Positions 32,203-41,943 of a DNA stretch of 46,753 nucleotides are shown here, piece after piece. The notes under the pieces are model-generated. The model saw only the letters and a program-made list of their open reading frames with translations. It was not told the DNA's origin and did not search any database. Source of the DNA: Zarea fungicola. Taxonomy: Eukaryota; Ascomycota; Sordariomycetes; Hypocreales; Cordycipitaceae. The stretch covers positions 1 to 46,753 of the forward strand of contig FWCC01000408.1 in the NCBI GenBank assembly GCA_900169235.1. Direction: 5' to 3'. Each line of letters opens with the position of its first letter. The stretch's first letter is position 1. The translations under genes were made by a program, and so were the position numbers.

Positions 32203-33082
32203 ATGAATATGACACGGTTAACTCCCGACTTATCCGACATACTCCAGGAAACCAACAAATCCATCGCCCTCCTTAAACCAGACACTGATTCCTCCTTCCA
32301 CATATCATCAACAGTATCAGTAGGGCTCTCATGCACACCCAACACGGACAACAATGTCGACGGCGATTACAATGAAGAAGGCGAGATAGCACATAAATAC
32401 AATACGAGGAGCAGAAAGAAAGTGTCCACTGCGTCACTCAAGTTGAAAATAACGCCGGCGAAGCCGATTGCGGGGAGCGCTGCCCGCGACACCGCAGTCA
32501 AGAGGCGCAACCGCAACCGCATCGCCGCCGCCAAATGCCGCTACCGCAAGAAGCAGTGGCAGGATGGCCTCGAGCGCAAGAGGATAGATCTTGAAAGGCA
32601 GTCCATGGCCCTGCACAGCGAGTCCGAGGAGCTTCTGGAGGAGGTGGCGCAGCTCAAGAACTTTCTCATGGCCCACGGTGCCTGCGGCGATACCAAAATT
32701 AACGACTGGATCTGCAACCAGGTGGATATGTTTGTGAGGCGGGTGAGTACAGCGCAGGCACTGATGCATCCTGCATCAGCACTGCCCGTCTCGGCGGCTG
32801 CGCTCAATGAACCAGACGAAGCCTCCTTCCCTGGGGTACACTAACAGTGAACTCCTTAATGAATGGCAATAACAAAACAATATAAACAGTATTGAAAATA
32901 ATGCTTGTTTATAAATCACAGAGACGCCGAACAACATGGCTGCCACCTCTGGCTCTAAGGCGTCGGTTGATATTATCTCAAACAAGTATGAGAGCTTGCG
33001 ACCCGGCGACCCAGACAGCACCTCGCAAAACAACAATATTTCCCACCATGAGTTTCTCATGCTGGATTGGATTCAGACATGA
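32203..33082 (+). CDS. bZIP transcription factor (ATF/CREB-like), intact paralogue
   Basis: Exons 32203..32835 and 32924..33082 encode 263 residues. The basic region KRRNRNRIAAAKCRYRKK (about 100-117) has the N-x-x-A-A-x-K-C-R core of ATF/CREB-type bZIPs and runs into the zipper (RIDLERQSMALHSESEELLE), then LKNFLMAHGACGD and INDWICNQVDMFVRR. The acceptor of the 88-nt intron was placed at CACAGAG, two bases after an alternative AG, because only this keeps exon 2 (NNMAATSGSKASVDIISNKY) in phase. The start is supported by alignment with the N-terminus of the broken paralogue at 23890. The shared block from basic region to FVRR, similar intron position and 8-kb distance indicate a local duplication. 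Predicted nuclear homodimer; target genes unknown. Confidence 0.87.
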
Positions 33083-34544
33083 TATAATTCTGTCACCTTT
33101 TTCTCACATCGAGATGTCTGCATCAACATACTGTCGAGTTTCTGCGCTTTCCTGGCATTGTTTTCTCCTCCAGCCGCGCTTTCTCCCTCTTGTTTTTGTT
33201 GTTTTCTATTTGTTTACTTGTCGATATCATCATTCCATGAACCAAGTCAAAACATGCAAATCGGAAGTACTGGTAATGAGCAACCGACATAGGATATAGT
33301 GGGCTGGGCTCAAAATTGCTTTCGTCATCAGTTGGAAATTGTAGTATTCTTCAGGGAAACTGAAAGACTCTGACCCACCATGTATCCTGGACACACCACT
33401 GAAGGGGGGATATCCGAGTATAGATGCCCACCATGGCAGCGCAATCCCAAGGCTCCAGTGTAAGATAGTGGCATAAAACTTTCTCTCCTTCTCTTGTTCT
33501 GTGTTTGCACAAACCTCAATCTGACACAATCATGACCCAGCGTTTTGGGCAGCAGGTTTGGTTCAGTCATTAGCAAGTTGCAATCGCTGCTTCTGCTCTC
33601 TGCAACGCCCCAGGCCAGGTCCTGGCGCAAGGAGCAGGAAGCAGCGGAAGATACCACTATGGTGGAAAGCGATTACGTATAGAAAAAAACATAAATAAGT
33701 TATATGTATGAAGTTATGTCATTATAATGTGGTGTATTTTATGCTCTCTTTTGATATACCAAGGTGCAGCTCATTACTAGATTCCGTTACTTCCCTGGCT
33801 TAGTCTGGCCCGGTCCAGTCTGCCATATCTTGAATCAGACTGTCCCAAAATGTAACGACCCCGTCCACCTTGCACATGGCGGATTTAATAGTGTTGGAGA
33901 GTTCCAAGAGACGAAGGAATCACATTCTGCTGGGACAAGCCAGGAAGCATAGGCACTTTTCCAACTTTTTTCTTCTTTGACCATTTCCCTATTTCACTAA
34001 GCTGTAGACTGTGAGAACAGAAAAAAGCCCTTGGACAGTATAAAAAGCCTATTTTTCACTGTCTATTACTTGATTTCTAGAATTAAGAGCGCCTCTCCGA
34101 TGCAAGCTACTTCTGACAACGGTCAGAGCTTTGCCCACCCAAGTAAGTGCCAACACTAGCTAGCCCCCGAACGCTACCAGGGTGAGAAGCTCACCAACGG
34201 AGAGCCGCAACCACCTAACTTGGTATCACCAAGGTCAGCAACTATACTCATGCCCAGGCGAATTTGTAGTTGTCTATCTGCGCTCGATCGACATAACTTT
34301 ACTGAACCTCCTCCTGTAGTTGGGATCTCAGTACTTGGCATTTTTACTGCCCTGTATCAAGTTTGGAGTATGAGAAATGCAGCGACTGTAGACTAGAGAC
34401 AAATATCGGAAAGATAATTTGAACCTGTGTATGCTATTACTACTTCTAAATGTTCTACATAATGCTATCTGCGGCCAGTACCTTTGTCTTTACTGCCGCC
34501 AGGAAAGCATTGCAATATTAGGCAGCTGAAGATGTCGCACTCTA
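33083..34544. other. intergenic, AT-rich, no gene seen
   Basis: About 1.5 kb downstream of both the bZIP gene and the UstYa-like gene, which converge here. Several 60-110 codon frames exist on both strands, but none has a domain, a signal peptide or coding-like composition. Confidence 0.55.
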
Positions 34545-34845
34545 TTAGTCCATTAGATTTTCTGTTAGATCCAAATGCATGTTAGTGGACATAATAGCAT
34601 GAGACTTAGCCCAGTCTCGAATTTTGTTGAAATTTCGGCAGCTGTGCGCAACATCCCCGTGGAATTGCATTCTCTGCCTTTCTTTGTTCCACTGATAAAC
34701 AAGTGTGCTAACATCAGCATGACACATAAGAGACTGCCGTATAGAATCGACACAATGCTCGATATGCTCCAACTTCAAGTATTTTAGCACTTCTTCGCTT
34801 TCTGACATATTAAGGCTACGGTAGTAATCGACGTAGAAAGACCGT

Positions 34846-35032
34846 TGTCACGACTCATATCGTGTCACGTGCTAGAAAGCGGCGGATAAAAGGCGAGATA
34901 GCGGCGTAGTACGCACTGGAGAGGACCTCTTCCTCTCCAGTGATCAATAGAGTCATATTACAACTATATTACAGCTATCTTCTTGCTATCTCTCCCATCA
35001 CCTTCTTCGTGCTAGCCACAACGTTCCTGACA
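34846..35032 (+). mobile_element. solo LTR (187 bp) with 5-bp target-site duplication
   Basis: It begins TGTCA and ends TGACA, the inverted TG...CA termini of retroviral-type LTRs. It is flanked by identical ACCGT at 34841..34845 and 35033..35037. Inside are a TATA-like GATAAAAG (34885..34892, plus strand) and a perfect 12-bp hairpin (34914..34942, loop CCTCT). No internal retrotransposon sequence remains, so it is the product of LTR-LTR recombination. It lies within the last coding exon of the UstYa-like gene. Perfect duplications suggest a fairly recent insertion. Confidence 0.9.
34914..34942. repeat. 12-bp stem hairpin inside the LTR
   Basis: CACTGGAGAGGA and its exact reverse complement flank a 5-nt loop, just downstream of the TATA-like box. 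A likely transcript-level hairpin at the R region of the element. Confidence 0.7.
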
Positions 35033-35673
35033 ACCGTCTTATAATGTTCTATTGATGGAATTGTCAGCTCCAAAGTCACTTGTTGTTTCCTGCGTCACTT
35101 ACAAGGCAGTGAAGCTGATGGAACACATCCAATTCGACGAAGTATTTATCAGTTGTACCACTTATCCTTCCAGTCCTATTTGTCAGCAATGCGGCATCTG
35201 CTTTGGAAATGGCTAATTGGCCAACTGCATGCGTCGGTTAGTGTTGTTCTACCGTTTTTTTTTTCGTAAGGGTTAGGAATTTGATTGCCTACATTCGTAT
35301 AAATCCTTCCATGCACGATTTCTTTCTTCATTAGGAAGCCCTTGAAATGCGGAAATATTATCGTCAAATCCCTGTGTGAATGTCTGTATCTTGTATTCGA
35401 TTTGCTCTTGTGCTGGAGCTAAGTACTGTTAGCATGTATTAGTCTATTTCATGACAAACTTACAGTACATTATCTGTGCACATATCTGCTAAACAGAAAC
35501 GGTCGTAATAGTCCGAAAGTGACGAAAAGAAGGCAAAGGATGCAAACTGTAAGCCCGAAAACAATTCTCTCCTTCCTCTGCAGCTGTCTCAGAGAAGCTA
35601 TATCGTGAGATTTTACTGCCGCATCGCAGCAATTGTGCTGTGTAAGAGGATAATAGGTTGTCTTTGGTAGCAT

Positions 35674-36131
35674 AGTATCCGTCAACTAGAACCTTATCCT
35701 TCCCGTCGATGAAGAAAAAGCAGTACCTGGAACTCCTTTTTCATGTCTGTGAAACAGGTTTATGGAAATGATCTTCAATACTGTTAACTAAGTTATCATT
35801 TATATCTTTTTCTCGGGGGAAACATGTCCTAACGCTATATGATAAGCAGTGCCACAATATCGGCGACAACGGCCGTTGACATCGGACTTATTAGTAAGTG
35901 CTGACATCAGAAAATAGCGCTGATAGTATTGCAACATACAGATATTTATAATACGACACATATATTTGTAATTACTGCCTTTATTTGTCTGATGCTCAAA
36001 TGATTCAGATGACTTTGTTTCTATAAAGGATTATATTCTCCTCCTCGTATTCTCCTACTCATTGGCAAATCCAGGTGCTAGCTTACCTATTTCCTTATTA
36101 TACTTTCTATCATATCCAGATTTCTTTCATC
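35674..36131. promoter_or_regulatory. shared divergent promoter of UstYa-like and precursor-peptide genes
   Basis: A 458-bp AT-rich spacer between two divergent starts, with no ORF of its own. Head-to-head placement of precursor and oxidase is a usual way of keeping a RiPP pair co-expressed. No specific operator is recognised. Confidence 0.5.
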
Positions 36132-36323
36132 ATGAAGTATATGACTATTATATCTCTCATAGTCGCCCTCATAGAGGCAGCTTCTATTCAACTTCTCGAT
36201 AGCCCTTCACCTGCTGGACATAGTTCTATCAACAACCAACCGTACGCAGAAGACGCAGAGGGTTGGGTTGGCAAGCGTGGGGAAACACCTTACGCAGAAG
36301 ATGCAGATGGTTGGGTTGGCTAA
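36132..36323 (+). CDS. secreted Kex2-processed repeat peptide, putative dikaritin-type RiPP precursor
   Basis: Predicted 63-residue precursor. Residues 1-17 form a signal peptide (MKYMTIISLIVALIEAA); this, not the upstream in-frame ATG at 36075, is taken as the start because it opens directly on the signal. A leader of about 19 residues follows, then PYAEDAEGWVG (37-47), a Kex2 site KR (48-49), GET, and PYAEDADGWVG (53-63) ending at the stop. The two copies differ at one residue (E/D). Short Tyr-containing repeats separated by Lys-Arg are the hallmark of UstA/PhomA-like precursors; the divergent UstYa-type gene supports this. Two copies is few for the class. After the second repeat the bases AAGCGT recur one nucleotide out of phase, so a further KR may have been lost. 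An alpha-type mating pheromone is the alternative, but the Trp/Cys pattern usual there is absent. Confidence 0.75.
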   Translation: MKYMTIISLIVALIEAASIQLLDSPSPAGHSSINNQPYAEDAEGWVGKRGETPYAEDADGWVG

Positions 36324-38612
36324 GCGTTTGTACCACATCACAGTCGTTGCAGCGTGGACATATATTGACTTAGGACTAGCCCCGAGACCCAAAGACATCA
36401 TGATGGGGACAGTGCAACGTTAGATCTGCTTATTAACTGTGGGTTTTAGCTCGGTGAAGCCGGAACAGGGGATGAACATTCGAATCTAAAACAGTTCAAA
36501 AATCTCCTAGCCCTTCAACTAACATCCGCAACGTTCAATATATACCTATCACCCGCGGGCTTTGCCGCGGGGCAACCCTCAAATAGCACCCTCAAATGCC
36601 GCTGCCTACACTGCAAGGTTCTAGCTTCTCGATCATTATCACAAACACATCCGTTTCTTCACTGTTGTATTTGCTGTGTCTGGATGTGATGCTCTCTAAA
36701 CTTTCTTTGATTCGCTACAATGCAACCTTCTTGTTTATTGATCGCCCATATGGTGCATCAGCTACTACACCCTCTAGTTCCATCGCCTAAGCGACATAGG
36801 CCGTCATAAACTTGACCTCTATAAATTAGCTGATATATCTTATAAACGTTTCGGCGTGTTGTGATTCCAATACTCTCTTTGTGCGGGGTGTGATTATTGC
36901 CACAAGAGTGGAACAGGCTGCCGTAGCTTGCACTTTTGCAGATAAATTCGACAGATACGCGACAATCAAGCCTTGCAGATGTGTAACTGAGGTTCTTGAT
37001 CTATACAGTGCTGAAATTTATAAATCATAAAATATTACATATTAGAATCCTTTATGGTGTATTTACAGTGGATTCCACTTCTGTTCCTGACTGCAAATAG
37101 AGAAATTTAAGTTAGTCTTGTTTGCGCTGGCCCACCAGCATTTTATCTTGCTCTAGCTTCTGCCAAATCTTCAACAAGGGTAATTTCTATTTATATGGAG
37201 CTATCATGTTTCATAGCCCCATTTAATTGCTAATTATACTATTATGTTAAGGTCCGGCCCTGCCAGACTTATATATGGTATCCGCCAAGAAAGAATTTTA
37301 TGTATATCTTACTGCCTGGTATGCTTTTAATGTATTACCCTTTCTAATTATTTATTTTAAATCTATTGAAACATAAACTATTTTACTTGGTTAATTGGTT
37401 CCTATAAAGGCTTTATTAAAACTGCTGATCCAGCACTGTTGACTCAGTTCCTGTGACGGACGCCTATGCAGCCAGGCCACGGAGCAAAAGATCAGGGTAT
37501 TGAAGCCATTCTAGCAAGAATAGTAGGCGTAATAGCCGTCCATATAGAGTTTATTATAGTTCCTGCTAAGTCTCATGCTTTTAAGATGATGAGAACTTAG
37601 CTTCGAGCCACGTCCAACGCGTTCTTCTTGCCAAAATAGTCATAAACCCGATAAAGCCTACATTCTCTTCTGATCAATTAATCCCTGAATTTGGTTGCCT
37701 TTCGAAGGACCCCTGGCGCATTCTAATGGCATTAATAGGCATAATAGCCTTTACCAGAGCTTCTATACTCAACTTTTTTTTTTCCAGAATCAACTAGTTA
37801 TTTGTTCTATTTCTGCCTCCATGTCTCATATTTGCTCTGTTCACTGAACTGAAACATGGTACCTGATGACTCTATCCGCCGAAAGTATTAAGGGTTATGA
37901 CCGGAATGGAAGTGGAAGTGAAAGAGATCACAGGTAACGGTTGGAGGAATAGTATAGAAGAATTGAGAAGTTATTGCTCTTATTGTTGTTATGTCTAATT
38001 TCTAAGGTAATTAGGTGGGAGGAATACAGCCCTTATATCTTAGGGTTGGGCAAACCATTGCTGTGTACTCTGTACACCACTGGTGTGACCTATGTTACAT
38101 ATCAGGTGACTGCCACAAGCGACACTCACCTTGCGGAGAACATAGCTATTAAATGAGAGACCAGACAAAATAAGGCAAGAAAGAAATACCTATTTTGCAG
38201 ACGTATTAAAGTAACTCCATTGACCAAACGTGTATATATTTGCCAATTTTCCCGCTGCTGATGATTCGTCTTGAGGTTGCGCTGGCTTACAGGAGCGGAA
38301 ATCTGCGGCAGAGATAGGATACGGTGGAGGTGCGAGGTAAAGTACTGGCTCACATGTGTTTGCCTACCTATTTCCACGGGTTAAGTGTGTAGCTTGTGTT
38401 TTGACTTTGTAGATCTTAGTTTATAACGCCTCCGACCGCTATAGCAGGTAATTATTGCGCACGGCATGTGCAAATGAAACACTTCACGTCTATAAAGCGT
38501 AAGTACGCACATATAATTAGAAGTTTTTTTAGTTAAAAGACAGAGATAGCAATATATAGTATAATTCTAATACAATCAATATAGAGGTCTTAAAAAAGAT
38601 CTTCATTAGCAA
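36324..38612. other. long AT-rich intergenic region
   Basis: About 2.3 kb without a supported gene; frames are short and broken on both strands. It includes a GC-rich inverted repeat at 36552..36571 (CCCGCGG / CCGCGGG) standing out from AT-rich flanks. Composition suggests old, possibly RIP-affected repeats, but no element ends were found. Confidence 0.5.
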
Positions 38613-39354
38613 CTAATAATAGACACTCCTATTAGCAGTATAGTGCTTCTTAAATACTGCACCATGATCTAGCCTATTAGGTCGCAAGGCGACAGATTTA
38701 TGGCTATTTAGAGTCGCTATTATGTGAAACCAATGTCTCTCATAGAGATTATAATAGGGCCCCCACCCAGGAGGTATTGTAGGGTTCTCAGGCTTTGCAT
38801 AGCTCGCATCTGCTAAAAGCTCCTTAGAACCATCAATAAGGCTCTCCAAGGTCCCAGTAAAAGAATCATCTAATGCAAGCTGTAGATTCACTAGGTATGC
38901 ACTAAGGATTTTTCGCATGTACCATAACAAAGAAGGTGCATTAGGAAATCGATAAGTCAAACATCTGTATGTTATTATTCCGGAGAGTCTAGAAATTCAT
39001 CTCGCGTCTGCGTATTCTATGCAATAGATTGTTAAATAGGTGCAATTGGCCGTGCAGGCTTGCTACAAAGAACAGCTTCTCGGCAACAGTGGGCTGCCTT
39101 ATGACGGGCGACGTAATTGCGGCGTTGGATAGAGCTTGAAGCAGGTCGCCAGCTGCTGTACGCAGCGCATTACATTCGTAGGTAATTTCTATTGCGTATT
39201 TGGGCTGGGGCCAGTCCCTGACAACCTCCCAACGAGTGACTTGCACGTAACATTTAGCAACATGAGTGTGTCTTGACTGACGATGTAGAGCAAGTCCCAG
39301 CCCCGAGATTCGCCGGGAATATCTAGTCATAATTACGGCCCTTGTCACTCGCAT
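38613..39354 (-). pseudogene. hypothetical protein in two frames, possibly a decayed gene
   Basis: Two consecutive minus-strand open stretches, 38989..39354 (121 codons) and 38613..38960 (115 codons, led by TTG), have protein-like composition: for example QPTVAEKLFFVASLHGQLHL in the first and PTIPPGWGPYYNLYERHWFH in the second. They lie in different frames, and no GT donor is visible in the short gap between them, so an intron does not join them cleanly. I do not recognise a family. They lie downstream of the Zn2Cys6 regulator on the same strand and may be the remains of one gene. Confidence 0.35.
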
Positions 39355-39501
39355 GCAGCCGAACCAGGAAGATAGGCAAGTTCAGTCCAGAGAAGCGCCT
39401 CGGTACGTTTTGTGGTGTTGGCAATCAATTACAGGTTTATGCAAACAGGTCATACTAGATACCAATTAAATGACTTTTTCATGATCCTCTGTACCCCACG
39501 A

Positions 39502-41943
39502 TCATTCAGGAGCTAGATTCGGTTCCGTGCTCTGTAATTTTTGCAGCAGATTGTTGAGCCTCTGCTCTTCAACATCGCCGCCCAAGTTTACCAGATTTAC
39601 TGGGTAGGATGCACGAACATAGCTGGACGTGAGTGAGGTGGGAGTTTCTGGTGACGAAAGACCTAATGCCGAGTTCGCGAGATCAGCCATTTCGATCGGT
39701 AATTTATCGTACATGAGACGGAACACTGTGTTAGATAGATGTGCGCAGCTACCCTGTGCAGAAAGACCCTGCAGAGCAAGCAAAAGACTGGATGCTACGT
39801 CCACTTTTCTTGTTGGCGGCATCTCGGACCCGCGACAGTCTGCAACATATCTGAACCCAAGAGCAGAGAGAAATTGCAGCATGACTGGTGCGTATGTTGT
39901 GAAGCCATGCCTCAGGTAATACAATCGAGCAATAGTCTCAAGGCTGGCTCTCGCCGTTTGCATAAGAGTCGCGACTGTCTGAGTCACCTCTGGATGCGTA
40001 GCTATCAATGTGTTGCTCAAATCTGAACTTGCAAATGGTTCAAGTAAGTGCATCATGACATATTGGAAGTGCAAGCTAGTTAAAATTAGACTCCAACTTG
40101 TGAGGACATTGAAGAAATTACGAGACGTAAATGCTCGGCGAAAACTCACTGTAGTTGTAAGTGCGAAGGTAAAACAATATTCGACGGATTAAGCGCTGCC
40201 GGCAGTGTTCGAAACCATGTCATAAAATGGCCATAGTACTCGGTGGCTTCTTTCAGGGAAAGCGTCTTCCTTTTGGCGCCGCCAAACAAATCATTGGCAA
40301 GGTCATTTAGAATGATATGAAATTTTGCCGTGTGAAAGAAAAGTGATGGGAAATGATACTGCTGGACATCAGCAGTCAGAGGATAGGAAATGTGCACCTC
40401 TCCATAAAAGTGGCAGTCTTTGAGCGGGTCTGGCAGTGGTGTCTCGGGGGGACGCTTGAACAAAGTAGGTCTGTAATAATGGCAGCAAACCATCCTTGAC
40501 AAGAGGCCGGTAGAGTTAGCATGGACACACCAAGTCATTTCCAGTTTGAGATGATTGTACATACGCCTGCCAAGAGAATAGCCCCCAGGCGGTGAATTGA
40601 CGCGCGGTAAACATATCTGTGCGCGCGTAGCTCTCTTGGGGTCCAAAAAGATTTAGACTGTGCGCGATTTTCGCAGCTTCAACCATGTAAATGTTGCCGA
40701 TTTGGTCCAGTCCATCCATGTTGTAAACAGTGTTCATCACAAGCGCCGCCTGCAAAGTAGTAAGCTTGCTTTGGCCTATTTCTAGCTCCCACAGCCTCTT
40801 GGCCTCGGCAAAGAAGCGGTAGCAAAGGCTTTGTGCATCCCAAGGCTCATTACGTCCTTTAAGTTGCGGATGATAGTGCGACGCAGCCGCAAGGACTGCG
40901 TTGACGAGGAGACTGGAGCAAAAACGAGTTTGGCCTGCTTTGAGATCCTCTAGAAAAAGGTCTTTTTGAAAGATGTGGAAGAAAGGGTAGGCATGGAGAA
41001 TGTAGAGCTCCATCAGTCGATGAAGGAGAGTTTCGTCTAAAATGACAACCGTCCATTTGGAAATCTTGGTGCCGCTCAGACGAGGTTCGACGAGAGTGGC
41101 TCCGTGGTAAGGCATCTCAAAGACTGAATCTGAATCGGCATCTGGCACCGGGTCTGTGTTCAATTGTTCATGTCGCTCATAAATTCGAACCTTGAGATAT
41201 GGGTTGTCATTCTTCAATAAAAAGTCTGGCCATTTATTGCTAAATGGAAACTCGTATCTAGTCCGGCATTCGGGCCTTAAAGAAAGTTGCAACAACAAAT
41301 CAGCGTCCTGGACATATCGAAGCATGGTTGCTACGTCATGTCCGGACCTCATCAATTGCAATATATGGTAGGCATCCCTCTCGGGAAGCGCTTGCACCAC
41401 GTGGTAGAATTCCTCAAAGAGATTTCCAGTGTTCGGCCTTTGATCTGGAGGGGCAGTTCCCTGCTGCTTCTGAGATAGGAGGGTTCCGACAGTAGTTCCG
41501 GCTCGAATCCTTTCCAATATTTCGATTCCCTCTTCTGGAGTACCTGTTTTTATGAGATCAAATAGCTCACGATAAGCAGATCTTTCAACTCCTTCAGCAA
41601 GAAGCTCGTCATACATCCGTTTCAAAGTCTGTCCCCGCGTTTCTGCGGAGCCGGCCCTATAATGGCATTCGACCGATCGCCGGATACAGCTCCTGCATCT
41701 TGGCCTCACACCGGAGCACTGCAAGTAGTTAGGCACACGGTGAGTTTTAGAATCCAGATTCTTTTCACTTGGTACCTTAATTTTGCTTTTGCGACAAGCA
41801 TCACAAGCAGTGGCTACACTGACCCTCTTTGGCACTGCCCGCTGCATAGTGGCTGCCCCTTCGTTTGACCTGGTAGCGTTACCGATGCTACCAGCGGGGA
41901 GAAGCGGTCGCAAAGGATGGTTGCTTCCATTTGAAGGGGACAT
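39502..41943 (-). CDS. Zn2Cys6 fungal transcription factor (746 aa)
   Basis: Exons 41776..41943, 40565..41718, 40150..40494 and 39502..40075; introns of 57, 70 and 74 nt with GTACCA, GTATGT and GTGAGT donors. The binuclear zinc cluster is complete: C47-x2-C50-x6-C57-x6-C64-x2-C67-x6-C74, with the first intron falling just before C57. A linker and a helical ILERIRAGTTVGTLL block follow, a feature of many Pezizomycotina regulators. The middle-homology region starts near EMPYHGATLVEP and includes LMELYILHAYPFFHIFQKDL. The N-terminal 40 residues are low-complexity. It is divergent to a paralogous regulator at 44002 with the same first-intron position. Probably a nuclear activator or repressor of nearby genes; the target is unknown. 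Confidence 0.92.

Larger units (their letters stand above)
34545..35673 (-). pseudogene. UstYa/DUF3328-family RiPP oxidase, interrupted by a solo LTR
   Basis: UstYa-type proteins are single-pass membrane-anchored, copper-dependent oxidases that cyclise or hydroxylate precursor peptides in dikaritin RiPP pathways. Exon 1 (35464..35673) starts MLPKTTYYPL and has one transmembrane helix (VFGLTVCILCLLFVTFGLL). Exon 2 (35293..35418) reads PAQEQIEYKIQTFTQGFDDN, the family's SPA-x-x-x-IEY block. Exon 3 (35103..35224) ends VELDVFHQLHCL with the first HxxHC. Exon 4 (34545..35048) carries the second, HIEHCVDSIRQSLMC, and the terminal CRNFNKIRDWAKSH. An LTR (34846..35032) sits inside exon 4, 11 nt after its start (16 counting the duplicated bases), and brings in-frame stops. 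In addition, the best donor of intron 1 (GTAAGT, 35458..35463) lies past an in-frame TAA, so exon 1 appears to hold a small indel; the weaker donor GTGCAC at 35476..35481 would stay in frame. Divergent partner: the repeat peptide at 36132. Confidence 0.85.

Noticed and set aside
36552..36571. GC-rich inverted repeat CCCGCGG...CCGCGGG
   Set aside because: Considered as a Helitron 3' hairpin or terminator, but no matching element end was found nearby.
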